A DNA stretch of 64,000 nucleotides from Bacteroidota bacterium (GTDB taxonomy: Bacteria > Bacteroidota > Bacteroidia > Cytophagales > Cyclobacteriaceae), in contig JAFDYT010000011.1 in assembly GCA_018266055.1 (NCBI GenBank), forward strand, positions 56,817-120,816. The letters run 5' to 3'. The notes beneath the pieces were generated by a model. It had not been told where the DNA came from, did not search any database, and saw only the letters and a program-made list of their open reading frames with translations. Positions 1-8,733 of the stretch are shown in pieces. The stretch's first letter is position 1; every line of letters begins with the position of its first letter. The position numbers and the translations under genes are program-made.

Positions 1-796
1 TAAGCCGCCACTTGAGCAACGGATGCAGAAACAATTCCCGTCTAAAATCTTCGGGATCCTTCTTCATGATGACTTCTTTGATTGCCGTATTTACAGTAGC
101 CACCTGAGCCGGATCATTCAACTCCATAAATATCTGGAAAGAGTTGTTGCCCCAGTTGGTCTTCGATTCTTTTACCCAGTTGTTGTTCTGCTCATTTAAT
201 TTCCAGGTCAACAAAAAATCAAATCGGAACGAAGAATTGGTTGGAACGTTTTTCAACACACCAGTCACCTTCAGGTCATTCTTGTTGTCCACCCGCACGA
301 TCTGATTGATCGGGTCGGTATCACCAAAAAAGGTCTTGGCCATCTCTTCGGTAATCACAATAGAAGTAGGGTCATCCAGCACGGTAGCGGCATCGCCTTT
401 CACCAGCGGAAACTGAAACATCTCAAGGAATTCCTCGCTGGCATAGAAAGCGCGTTTGGTAATGCGTTTGTCGCCAACAGTAAACAGGTGATCTCCACCC
501 CAGTCGGTGACGCAGGTGTTTTTAATATTACTATTCTCGGATTTCAATGCCTCATAGGCAGGGAGCGGCAACGATGTCCACGAATTAATTTTTCCATCGA
601 AGGTGGCGTTGATCCACACCTGATAAAGCCGGTCGTTCTTAGGCAGAAACTTATCATACGACAGCTCGTCGAATACCCAAAGCAAAATCAACACACTGCA
701 GGTAATTCCAATAGAAAGCCCGGCGATGTTGATAAACGAATAGGTGACATTTTTGCGAAGGCTGCGCAGGGTAACGAGCAGATAATTTTTAAGCAT
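1..796 (-). CDS. FtsX/MacB-type ABC transporter permease, N-terminal part (cut by window edge)
   Basis: Reading the minus strand from the ATG at 796 gives an open frame to the window edge (about 265 residues). It starts MLKNYLLVTLRSLRKNVTYS, followed by a hydrophobic helix (about residues 18-45) and an extracytoplasmic region with the FFGDTDPIN and VTGVLKNVPTNSSF motifs. This is the MacB periplasmic core layout of Bacteroidota FtsX-family permeases. The C-terminal FtsX membrane domain lies outside the window. The same family occurs complete at 48301-50970, where an extra N-terminal prefix domain is present; that prefix is absent here. No ATPase gene is seen beside it. The substrate is unknown; roles in lipoprotein or antimicrobial-peptide handling are typical for the family. 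Confidence 0.88.
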   Translation of the reverse strand, partial: MLKNYLLVTLRSLRKNVTYSFINIAGLSIGITCSVLILLWVFDELSYDKFLPKNDRLYQVWINATFDGKINSWTSLPLPAYEALKSENSNIKNTCVTDWGGDHLFTVGDKRITKRAFYASEEFLEMFQFPLVKGDAATVLDDPTSIVITEEMAKTFFGDTDPINQIVRVDNKNDLKVTGVLKNVPTNSSFRFDFLLTWKLNEQNNNWVKESKTNWGNNSFQIFMELNDPAQVATVNTAIKEVIMKKDPEDFRRELFLHPLLKWRL

Positions 797-945
797 GGTC
801 AAAGGATTTAATCAGGAGTACTCCGGTTTTGTGAAAAGGTAACAGTATAGGGAAATTTATTGTTTAAGACCACGGATATTCCGTAAGGTTGCACGGGAAG
901 AAAGTAGATTTCATTAAATTGCACTAACCCTAAACCAACTACCTT

Positions 946-2643
946 ATGCTCAGTCGCTTCCTTTCCTTTGTGCTTTTGTGTTTACTCCTCGTCGCCGGAG
1001 GTTGTAGTTCAAAAAAAACCACGGCTGACCTGGTACTCATCAATGGCAAAGTGTGGACGGGCAGCGACTCCGCCTCATTTGCAGAGGCAGTTTCTGTGAA
1101 GGGTGATACTATTTTTAGGGTCGGAACTTCGGAAGAAATAAAGAAGCTGGTTGGCCCCGAGACCAAAATAATTGACCTGCAAGGCAAGTTGGTCATTCCC
1201 GGATTCAACGATGCGCACATTCATTTCCTCAATGGCTCCATCGGCCTCACGGAAGTAAACCTCAACGACGCCCTTGACATTGCCGACGTGGTGAAGCGAA
1301 TTAAAACCTTTGCTAAGGAAAATCCGGACAAGCTGTGGATCACCGGCCGCGGCTGGCAGTACACCATGTTTCCGGGAGGACTACCGACGAAGGAAATTCT
1401 TGACTCCGCCCTCGCCGACCGGCCTGTATTTATCAAAGCCTACGACGGTCATAGCGCGTGGGCCAACAGCGCAGCGTTGCGCATGGCTAAGGTGAACAAA
1501 GGGACAACGTTCACCGAGTTCGGCGAAATGGTGCGCAATGCCAAAGGAGAACCTACGGGTGTGTTTAAGGAAAAAGCCATGAGCCTTGTCGGCGATAGTA
1601 TTCCGGCGCTATCCAAAGCAGAAAAGCTGTCGGCGCTGCGCAAGGGAATCGCACTGGCCAGCTCGCTGGGCATTACCAGCATCGGCAACTGCAGCGGGTC
1701 GGTAGATGAATTTTACCTGTACAAAGAATTGCTTGCTAAGAACGAGCTTCCGCTTCGCGTGGCGGCGGCGTTCTCTGTCAACGCGTCCACTACACCGGAA
1801 GAAATAAAAACCTATTCCTTTCTGAAAGACAGCGCCGGTCGCAATACGAGACTTACAGCGCGAAATGTAAAGTTTGTGTTGGATGGCGTGATCGAATCGC
1901 ACACAGCAGGAATGCTAAAGCCCTACAGTAATCTATCGCCGCGTGAAGCGAACCCTACCGGCACACTTGCCCTTCCGCTAGACAAATACAACTCGCTTGT
2001 TACTGAGTTTGATAAACTAGGATTTCAGGTATACACACACGCCATCGGCGACCGCGCCGTGCGCGAAGCGCTCAATGCCTATGAACTGGCAGCGAAGACA
2101 AACAATTCACATTCGCGAAATCGGATCGAACATATCGAAACCATAAACCCTGACGACCTTCCCCGGTTCGCATCACTTGGCGTGCTTCCGTCCATGGAAC
2201 CGATTCACGCCGAGCCCGGCACCGTAAGTGTGTGGGCCGATGGCGTCGGTAAGGATCGCCTGCCCTATTCGTTTGCCTGGGCGTCGATGCTCAAAGCCGG
2301 TGGACATCTGGTGTTCAGCAGCGATTGGCCGGCATCTGTAAACATCAATCCCATCCGCGGTCTGCACACCGCAGTGACCCGAAGAACAGTAGAAGGTGAA
2401 CCGAAAGAAGGCTGGGTGCCTGAACAAAAACTCTCCATCACCGATGCACTGATCGCCTATACCCAGGGAGGAGCTTTCTCTTCAATGGAAGAAAACAAGA
2501 AAGGAAAAATCGCGGCTGGTCAGCTGGCGGATCTGGTGGTGCTTTCGCAGGATCTATTTTCCATTGAGCCGATGAAGACCTTCGAAACGAAAGTGCTTGT
2601 TACTGTTTTTGATGGCAAGGTCATCTACGAAGCGAAAGAGTAG
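946..2643 (+). CDS. Amidohydrolase family 3 (YtcJ-like) lipoprotein
   Basis: A 565-residue protein of the YtcJ-like amidohydrolase_3 family, metal-dependent hydrolases of N-substituted compounds; the true substrate is unknown. The N-terminus is a lipoprotein signal with a lipobox-like AGGC and Cys20, so it is probably anchored in the cell envelope. The metal-binding FNDAHIH motif has HIH at 91-93. Further family motifs are THAIGDRA in the middle and FSSDWP near residue 460, and the C-terminus ends in the usual small beta-sandwich ([10 protein letters not shown]). It is convergent with the VOC gene (8-bp gap) at the end of the catabolic block. A second family member (5958-7535) lacks a signal peptide, suggesting an envelope and a cytoplasmic version of similar chemistry. 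Confidence 0.9.
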   Translation: MLSRFLSFVLLCLLLVAGGCSSKKTTADLVLINGKVWTGSDSASFAEAVSVKGDTIFRVGTSEEIKKLVGPETKIIDLQGKLVIPGFNDAHIHFLNGSIGLTEVNLNDALDIADVVKRIKTFAKENPDKLWITGRGWQYTMFPGGLPTKEILDSALADRPVFIKAYDGHSAWANSAALRMAKVNKGTTFTEFGEMVRNAKGEPTGVFKEKAMSLVGDSIPALSKAEKLSALRKGIALASSLGITSIGNCSGSVDEFYLYKELLAKNELPLRVAAAFSVNASTTPEEIKTYSFLKDSAGRNTRLTARNVKFVLDGVIESHTAGMLKPYSNLSPREANPTGTLALPLDKYNSLVTEFDKLGFQVYTHAIGDRAVREALNAYELAAKTNNSHSRNRIEHIETINPDDLPRFASLGVLPSMEPIHAEPGTVSVWADGVGKDRLPYSFAWASMLKAGGHLVFSSDWPASVNINPIRGLHTAVTRRTVEGEPKEGWVPEQKLSITDALIAYTQGGAFSSMEENKKGKIAAGQLADLVVLSQDLFSIEPMKTFETKVLVTVFDGKVIYEAKE

Positions 2644-2651
2644 CCGATAAT

Positions 2652-3044
2652 TTATCGTTCGTAGAATTCGATCGGCAAATCATCAGGGTCGGCAATAAAT
2701 GTAAATCGCTTGTTGGTGTTTTCATCGACGCGAATGGGCTCCACCGCTACGTTTCTTTTCTTCAGCAATTCGCAAACCATGAGAAGATCCTCCACTTCGA
2801 AGGCAATATGTCTCAACCCTGCTGCTTCCGGACGCGAGGGCCGTGCGGGAGGATTGGGGAAAGAGAAAAGTTCAATCACATACTGCCCGTGCAACGCGAG
2901 ATCAAGTTTGTAGGAATCGCGCTCTTTGCGATAGGTTTCCCTCAGCACTTTCAATCCTAATATTTCCGTATAAAAGTGCTTCGACTTCTTATAGTCAGAG
3001 CAAATGATGGACGTGTGATGCACACGGTTCAACATGGAGGTCAT
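2652..3044 (-). CDS. gloA2: VOC family metalloprotein, YaeR/GloA2 type
   Basis: A 130-residue single-module vicinal-oxygen-chelate protein. It has the features of the YaeR (SMC glyoxalase-I-related) subfamily: VHHTSIICSDY at the N-terminus, DLALHGQYVIELFSFP in the middle, RPSRPEAAGLRHIAFEV and a C-terminal PIEFYE. The expected metal ligands are visible: His near 9-10, Glu of IELF, His of LRHIAF and Glu of IEFYE. The family is related to glyoxalase I but the physiological substrate is not settled. It is the last gene of the minus-strand catabolic block, 18 bp after the NhaC gene. MLNRVHH, three residues in, is an alternative start. Confidence 0.88.
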   Translation of the reverse strand: MTSMLNRVHHTSIICSDYKKSKHFYTEILGLKVLRETYRKERDSYKLDLALHGQYVIELFSFPNPPARPSRPEAAGLRHIAFEVEDLLMVCELLKKRNVAVEPIRVDENTNKRFTFIADPDDLPIEFYER

Positions 3045-3062
3045 AGGCGGGTCGGTTTAGGA

Positions 3063-4427
3063 TTAGCTCATTAAAACACCAATCACTAAATATACGATGA
3101 CAGAGCCACCTAAGGCAATCAACGAATACGGTAATTGTGTGAGAGCATGAACCATGGTGGGGCATTCCGTAGAGGAAGCTGATAAAATAGTAGAATCGCT
3201 AAAGAATCCCGTGTTTGAACCGAAAGCTCCTGCGCAGGTTACTACACTCACCGCCACCCACACATTAGCGCCTAAGCTTTGCGCCAGCGGAATCATCAGG
3301 GGAATCGCAATCACATACAAGTCCCACGACGAACCGGTGAGGAAGGCGATGGCCGCGAGTGTTAAAAAAGCGATGGCGGGAAATAAGGCTTTGTTCATGT
3401 AAGGCTCCACGTGCGAAATCACATACGGCACAAGATTAAGGTCATCGTTCACTAACTTCAGTGCAAACGCAAGAATCACCAGTATGATCGGAAACAAAAT
3501 GGTATTGAATCCCTTCAGAATGGAATCCGACAAGTGACGCAGCGTCATAGCGCGATCAAGGAACAGATAAAAGAATGTAAAAAAGTTGGCGATGAGCGCG
3601 CCTTTCAGTGCATCGAAATCAAAATAAACCGTGGTCGCGAGCAACACAATTAGCGGCAGTAAAAAGTAACTCAGCTTGGATTTGGAGTTCAACTCGGTGT
3701 CTTTGTCAACCGGCTCAACCAACTTACCAGGATCGGGAGGAACAGTAACTCCTGTTGACGCGCGAAGTTCTGCTTGTTTCATTTTGCCGATGATCGGAAA
3801 CCAGCCCATCGCTACAAGAAAAACCAGCGCAATTCCTACAAAGCCGAATACCATGTAGGGCATCGCGTGCATGTAGGCCTGCATGCCCTGACCCGGCGCA
3901 GCGATATTATTTTTTACCAGAATACCACTAATAAAAATCGACCAAGTGGAAATGGGAAGAAGAATACAAAGCGGCGCCGACGTAGCGTGAACGATGTACG
4001 CCAGCAGCTCACGTGAAATCAAATAGCGGTCAGTGATTTTCTTCATCGCAGCCCCTACCGCCAGCGAATGAAGATAGTCGTCAACAAAAATAAGGAGCCC
4101 AAGAACCCACGCGGCAAGCAAAGCCGTACGCCGGTTGTGAACAAATCGCAACAGAAAATTACTAAAAGCAACCGTGCCACCGCCGCGGATCATCATCGTG
4201 ATGAGCGATCCGTAAAGCATGCACACCAAAATTACCCAGCCACTGCTTTTGTCGGTCAGCGCCGTAGTGATGTGTTCAAGGAACTTGGTCAGGAAATCTT
4301 CGCGATAGGCAATCACACATCCGGCGAGAATGCCGATCACGAGTGGCTCGAACGAGGAACGTGTGATGGTGGCCACCACAATCACCAACAAAACCGGAAG
4401 TAAAGTGAGTAAACCGTAATCGTGCAT
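3063..4427 (-). CDS. NhaC-family Na+/H+ antiporter-like transporter
   Basis: A 454-residue polytopic membrane protein with about 11-12 hydrophobic segments. NhaC-family signatures are a charged membrane motif FVDDYLHSLAVG near residue 115, LTGSSWDLYVIAIPL near 360, and SDSTILSASSTECPTMVHALTQLPY near the C-terminus. Family members exchange Na+ and H+ or couple ion exchange to small organic ions. Its place between aldehyde dehydrogenase and VOC genes in a catabolic block makes a role in substrate, product or pH handling plausible, but the transported ion cannot be read from the sequence. The start at 4427 (MHDYGLL) gives an N-terminus directly before the first membrane segment. Confidence 0.87.
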   Translation of the reverse strand: MHDYGLLTLLPVLLVIVVATITRSSFEPLVIGILAGCVIAYREDFLTKFLEHITTALTDKSSGWVILVCMLYGSLITMMIRGGGTVAFSNFLLRFVHNRRTALLAAWVLGLLIFVDDYLHSLAVGAAMKKITDRYLISRELLAYIVHATSAPLCILLPISTWSIFISGILVKNNIAAPGQGMQAYMHAMPYMVFGFVGIALVFLVAMGWFPIIGKMKQAELRASTGVTVPPDPGKLVEPVDKDTELNSKSKLSYFLLPLIVLLATTVYFDFDALKGALIANFFTFFYLFLDRAMTLRHLSDSILKGFNTILFPIILVILAFALKLVNDDLNLVPYVISHVEPYMNKALFPAIAFLTLAAIAFLTGSSWDLYVIAIPLMIPLAQSLGANVWVAVSVVTCAGAFGSNTGFFSDSTILSASSTECPTMVHALTQLPYSLIALGGSVIVYLVIGVLMS

Positions 4428-4476
4428 TGAGGTTAAAGATCAGAATTTTATGCCAACCAATTTCATTCAGAAAAAG

Positions 4477-5937
4477 TTATAAACCACCGATGCTGATCAG
4501 TTTTTTCTCCTGATACTCTTCGAGTCCATCTTTACCGCATTCATAGCCGAGGCCACTTTGTTTCCATCCGCCGAAAGGCGCTTCGAAAGCCTGCGGGTAC
4601 CATTCGTTGATTCCCACCATGCCGAATTCAATTTGCTCTGACACGCGAATACTCGTTTTCAAATCGTTAGTCCACAGGTACGATGCGAGTCCGTATTCGG
4701 TGGCGTTGGCCATCTGTATCGCTTCCTCTTCCGAACTAAAAGGTAAGACGGGCATCACCGGACCAAAAATTTCATTTTGAAAAATCGGGTTGGTTTGTGC
4801 TTGCGGTTGAATCAACGTCGGTTGAAAAAAGTATCCCTTCGAGGTTTCTCCGCGATTTCCTCCGGTGAGAATCTCCGCACCATTAGTCTTCGATTGGTGA
4901 ATTAGTTTTTCCAGATTATCGCGTTGTATCGCGTTGATCATCGGTCCCATTTCCGTTCCCTGATCCAAACCAAAACCTACTTTCATGCTTTTCATTTTCG
5001 CCGTAGCATGTTGCGTGAATTCCTTCACAATCGATTCATGCACGATGTAACGCTGCGGCGCAATGCACACTTGGCCGGCATTGCGAAGTTTCGCCACCAC
5101 CGATTCTTCCGCCACTTTGCGCACATCGACATCAGGGAAAATAATAACCGGAGCATTTCCTCCGAGTTCAAGTGAAAGTCGCTTCACGGTTTTGGACGCA
5201 CCGTCCATTAACAGTTTTCCTACGCGTGTGCTTCCGGTGAAACTGATCTTTCTGACTTTATTATTGATCAGCATTTCCTCGCCAATTTTTGCAGGTACAC
5301 CATTGACTACATTGAGTACACCTTTTGGCAACCCTGCTTCGTGCAAACATTGCGCGAGCAACATTCCCGTAAGGGGCGTGTATTCGGAAACTTTGGCAAC
5401 CACCGTGCACCCAGCACCTAACGCCGCCGACCAGCAGCGCGCCGGATTGTACGCGGGGAAGTTCCATGCTGTAATCGCTCCGATTACTCCCATCGGCTGA
5501 TGAATCACCGACATGCGCTTGTTATTGCGGTTGGCCGGAATCACCATGCCATAATTTCGTTTCCCTTCCTCGGCATACCACTCAAAAAAATTAGCCGACA
5601 CACGCCACTCACCGATGGCTTCCGCCAAAGGCTTTCCGCTTTCCAACACAGTGATTTTAGCGTATTCATTCAGTCGCTCGTGCATCAAGGCGGCAGCTTT
5701 CTTCAACACCACAGCGCGTTCATGCGGATTGGTTCTGGACCATGTTTTGAAAGCTGCATCAGCGGACTCAATGGCTGCGCGACAATCGGCATCATCGCCA
5801 AAAGGCACGGATATGATACTTTCCTCCGTAGCCGGATTGATTACATCCCAGGTTTTACCGTTGGCAGCGTCGAGCCACTCGCCATTAATGTATTGCTTCG
5901 CAGTAAGGGTTGGTGCTAATTTTTTTATATCGAACAT
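4477..5937 (-). CDS. gabD: NAD(P)-dependent aldehyde dehydrogenase, succinate-semialdehyde type
   Basis: A 486-residue aldehyde dehydrogenase when started at MFDIKKL; an upstream ATG at 5976 would overlap the preceding gene and add 13 residues without homology. The catalytic set is complete: Asn159 in AWNFP, Lys182 in VVAKVSEYTP, Glu257 in LELGG and the nucleophile Cys291 in AGQVCIAPQR. The overall pattern is that of the succinate-semialdehyde dehydrogenase group, which oxidises the aldehyde left after deamination of GABA. With two class III aminotransferases and an amine oxidase upstream, conversion of an amino-derived semialdehyde to a dicarboxylate is the best guess. It lies 20 bp after the amidohydrolase gene. 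The symbol is by group and context, not certain. Confidence 0.85.
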   Translation of the reverse strand: MFDIKKLAPTLTAKQYINGEWLDAANGKTWDVINPATEESIISVPFGDDADCRAAIESADAAFKTWSRTNPHERAVVLKKAAALMHERLNEYAKITVLESGKPLAEAIGEWRVSANFFEWYAEEGKRNYGMVIPANRNNKRMSVIHQPMGVIGAITAWNFPAYNPARCWSAALGAGCTVVAKVSEYTPLTGMLLAQCLHEAGLPKGVLNVVNGVPAKIGEEMLINNKVRKISFTGSTRVGKLLMDGASKTVKRLSLELGGNAPVIIFPDVDVRKVAEESVVAKLRNAGQVCIAPQRYIVHESIVKEFTQHATAKMKSMKVGFGLDQGTEMGPMINAIQRDNLEKLIHQSKTNGAEILTGGNRGETSKGYFFQPTLIQPQAQTNPIFQNEIFGPVMPVLPFSSEEEAIQMANATEYGLASYLWTNDLKTSIRVSEQIEFGMVGINEWYPQAFEAPFGGWKQSGLGYECGKDGLEEYQEKKLISIGGL

Positions 5938-5957
5938 AAAATCTTTGATTGTTGTAT

Positions 5958-7535
5958 TTATTTCTTCCACATACAAACTCCATTCACGTGTGTCTCTTCG
6001 ACAATGATAGAATCAAGTTGATCGTCACTTACATCAAATGGATTTTGATTTACGATTATAAAGTCGGCCAGATAATGCGGCGCGATTGAGCCTTTGAATT
6101 TCTCTTTGCCTTCGGCAAAAGCACTTCCCATAGTATAGGCGTACATCGCTTCCTTCAGGGATATCGACTCGTTCGGTGAAATCCAATTTCCTAACCTCGA
6201 CTTTCGCTGAATCGCATTTTTAATATTGCTCCAGGGATTTACATTACTAACGACAGGTCCATCGGTGGAAAGAGCCACGGGAATATTTCTTTCCAGCAAC
6301 GATCGGATCGGATAACAAAAAGAAAGGTAATACTCATCCAGGGCTTGAATAAAATTCTCGCCGAGCTCAAAAAGAAAAACAGGTTGTGGGACCGCTACAA
6401 AACGAAACGCCTCCATGTCATCGATATGGTTTGACTTCGGAAGACCGAAGTGCTCCAACCGGTTACGGGTATCACCAAACTGAGCGTGAAGTTTTTTGTA
6501 TGTACGAAGCACTAGATCAATCGCCCTGTCGCCGATGGCGTGTGTGGCCACACGAAATCCTTTTTGTTGTGCTTCGCTCGCAAGCTGAAAAAACTGGTCG
6601 GGGTCGAGGCGAAGCACACCATAGTCCGTAGAGTTTTTATAAGGTCGCTCCAGCGAGGCTGTCTTGCCACTTAATCCACCATCGGAAAAAAACTTTACCG
6701 TATCGACCGACAAGAAATCGGATTGATGCAGCTTAGGAATTGGGAAAGGCTTGTCTCCACCGTCAGGCAAAAGAATGGGAAATACATTCAGGCGAATAGC
6801 AGGATTCTTCTTTGAAGTATAGCTATAGTACGCTTCCAGCAATTCAGGATGCGCGGCCGGATCAGTGACGCTGGTAATTCCAAGCTCCAGCATTTTCCTT
6901 ATTCCTCCCTCGATCATGTTTTCATAATCCTTCTGCGACGGAGGCGGGATGTGCTTTGTGATTAGGCCGAGCGCTGTTTCATAAAAGGCCCCAGTAAGAT
7001 TCCCCTTTTCATCTTTGCCGATCACACCGCCCTGTGGAGCGGAAGTTGAAGTTGTTACGCCTGCCATCTCCACCGCAAGGCTATTCACCACCGCGATGTG
7101 AGCGCACGTTCGGATGAGATAAATTGGGTGTTGATTACTAATGGCGTCAAGGTCTTCAGCGGTAGGCATTCTCTTTTCTTCAAGCACCTGTTCATTGAAT
7201 CCCCTGCCCGTCACCCATGTTCCCGGTGTTACATTTAGTAGACTAGCTTTTACTTTCGCCTGAAGTTCGGGTATGTTTTTTACGCCACGTAAGTCGATGA
7301 TGAACGATGCCAATTGTCCGATTTTCCAAAGATGAATATGTGCGTCGTTGAATCCAGGCAGTACGGTTTTTCCTTTTAAATCAATGCGTGTTGTTGCGGT
7401 AGTTGCGAAGTGCTCCACATCTTTCCATCTTCCTACGGCAACAAACTTTCCATTTTCGACAAGCATGGCTTCGGCCAAAGGTTGCTTTGAATTTTGTGTA
7501 AGGATGCTGGCGTTATGGTAGAGTATTGATTCCAT
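5958..7535 (-). CDS. Amidohydrolase family 3 (YtcJ-like), cytoplasmic
   Basis: A 525-residue amidohydrolase_3 protein. The first barrel strand carries FNDAHIH with HIH at 66-68, THAIGDRA follows near residue 330, and STDGPVVSNVNP carries the Asp expected on strand 8. There is no signal peptide, unlike its distant paralogue at 946-2643. It probably hydrolyses an amide, ureido or N-acyl bond of a small molecule. In this block, which also encodes a GNAT acetyltransferase, removal of an N-acyl group from an amine is conceivable, but this is inference. It is followed by the aldehyde dehydrogenase after 20 bp; upstream it is separated from the aminotransferase by the REP array and RAYT gene. Confidence 0.9.
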   Translation of the reverse strand: MESILYHNASILTQNSKQPLAEAMLVENGKFVAVGRWKDVEHFATTATTRIDLKGKTVLPGFNDAHIHLWKIGQLASFIIDLRGVKNIPELQAKVKASLLNVTPGTWVTGRGFNEQVLEEKRMPTAEDLDAISNQHPIYLIRTCAHIAVVNSLAVEMAGVTTSTSAPQGGVIGKDEKGNLTGAFYETALGLITKHIPPPSQKDYENMIEGGIRKMLELGITSVTDPAAHPELLEAYYSYTSKKNPAIRLNVFPILLPDGGDKPFPIPKLHQSDFLSVDTVKFFSDGGLSGKTASLERPYKNSTDYGVLRLDPDQFFQLASEAQQKGFRVATHAIGDRAIDLVLRTYKKLHAQFGDTRNRLEHFGLPKSNHIDDMEAFRFVAVPQPVFLFELGENFIQALDEYYLSFCYPIRSLLERNIPVALSTDGPVVSNVNPWSNIKNAIQRKSRLGNWISPNESISLKEAMYAYTMGSAFAEGKEKFKGSIAPHYLADFIIVNQNPFDVSDDQLDSIIVEETHVNGVCMWKK

Positions 7536-7594
7536 TGACAGAGGCTGATTAAAGCTCTTTATTTTTTATCTATCGTTATCATTTTAACAAATTG

Positions 7595-8196
7595 TCGCCC
7601 CGCTGGGGCTCTATATTCCACTTTGCTTTGTTCTACCATAGTATCGCCCCTCCGGGGCTAATAACCTCTTTAATCATCCTCCATTTACCACCTTATCACC
7701 GCGCTTGGAGCCCTTTGATGTTTCAGGCCCGGAGGGCCGAAATTTTGGTAACTAGTCCTTCCTTTTTTCACCGAGCCCCAGCGGGGCGAAACTCCTACAT
7801 TACTCGCCATAAAATTCAATATCGCCCCTTAGGGGCTTATTGTTCTCACACCATTTTACTCTACCATAGTATCGCCCCTCCGGGGCTAAATACCTTCCTT
7901 CATCCATATACCACCTTGTCATAGCGCTTGTAGCACTTTGATGTTTCAGGCCCGGAGGGCCGAAATTTTGGTAACTATATCCTTCCACTTTCTTCCGAGC
8001 CCCAGCGGGGCGACACCTATACATAAATTAAGCTCTACCAAAGTATCGCCCCTCCGGGGCTAAATACATTGCTTCATCCTTCCTCGTTCTCCACCTTCGA
8101 TATTGTCACCCACTTGGAGCACTTTGATGTTTCAGGCTTGGAGGGCCGAAATTTTGGTAACCTTTCCTCCATCTTAACTTAGCCCCGGAGGGGCGA
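7595..8196. repeat. REP/REPIN-like palindrome array next to a RAYT gene
   Basis: About 600 bp of non-coding sequence built from short GC-rich hairpins. Three composite units occur at about 7644-7789, 7872-8013 and 8046-8196. Each opens with TCGCCCCTCCGGGGCT, has a central hairpin TTTCAGGCCCGGAGGGCCG followed by AAATTTTGGTAAC, and closes with an inverted copy of the first hairpin (AGCCCCAGCGGGGCGA, in unit 3 AGCCCCGGAGGGGCGA). Single hairpins lie at 7595-7610 and 7822-7837. CTACCA(T/A)A is conserved just before each unit. The third central hairpin is degenerate (AGGCTTGGAGGGCC). Inverted pairs of REPs beside a single-copy transposase are the hallmark of REPINs mobilised by RAYTs. The array ends 6 bp from the RAYT stop codon. 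Open frames inside it are artefacts of the repeats. Confidence 0.9.
7801..7821 (-). pseudogene. Possible remnant of a second RAYT 3' end inside the repeat array
   Basis: Read on the minus strand, this stretch ends GAATTTTATGGCGAGTAA, encoding EFYGE and a stop. The intact RAYT ends GAATTTTATGACGGGTAA (EFYDG and stop, around 8203-8220). Sixteen of 18 positions agree. In both places a GC-rich hairpin is close by. It could be the scar of an earlier transposase copy or a conserved end of the mobile unit; chance is not excluded for so short a match. Confidence 0.4.
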
Positions 8197-8201
8197 CACC
8201 T

Positions 8202-8666
8202 TTACCCGTCATAAAATTCAAACAGATATTGATCATCAAAATCCACTTCAAAATCATTTAGCATGTTTAAGTACTCTTCTCTAAAAGATTTTATCCTATG
8301 ATGCTCTTCCTGATTCATGATGTACTTGATGACTACGTCTCGCTGACTTTTTGAAAAAGAAAATGCACCATACCCCGACTGCCATTGAAACTTCCCTTTC
8401 ACATAACCTTGCTCGTTAATCCACTTACTGCTATTGGCTTTTACTGCACTCATGAAGTCAGCCACCGACACGGTAACTGGTAGCCCGAATAAAATATGAA
8501 CATGATCTTTCCAACCTCCAACAGCCAAAGCCTTGGCGCCTTTGTTGGTAATAATTCCAGCGATATATCGATGAAGCTTGTCACGCCACTCCACCGTGAT
8601 GTAATTCTCCCGATTCTTGACCGCAAAGACCGCATGAATAGTTATTTGAGAGTACGTGTCCGGCAT
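8202..8666 (-). CDS. REP-associated tyrosine transposase (RAYT), IS200-like Y1 family
   Basis: A 154-residue Y1_Tnp/IS200-like single-strand transposase. The HUH motif is HVH at 55-57 within GGWKDHVHILFG, and the candidate nucleophile is Tyr115 in VVIKYIMNQEEHH. Length and motifs fit a complete, probably active enzyme. It lies alone with palindromic repeats directly downstream, not with IS200 ends or a tnpB gene, which fits a domesticated RAYT that acts on REP sequences. It sits between two operon-like groups of the catabolic block, so insertion of the element may have split an older transcription unit. Confidence 0.9.
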   Translation of the reverse strand: MPDTYSQITIHAVFAVKNRENYITVEWRDKLHRYIAGIITNKGAKALAVGGWKDHVHILFGLPVTVSVADFMSAVKANSSKWINEQGYVKGKFQWQSGYGAFSFSKSQRDVVIKYIMNQEEHHRIKSFREEYLNMLNDFEVDFDDQYLFEFYDG

Positions 8667-8733
8667 CTAGAGTTTATGAATGAATTCTATGAAACTTAAT
8701 TTCTCAACCTTAAAACTCAGTTCTTCTTCTACA

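Noticed and set aside
7592-8024. Protein genes in the REP region (frames of 110 and 74 codons)
   Set aside because: They consist of translated palindromes and repeat the same peptide phrases; no homology and no independent start context.
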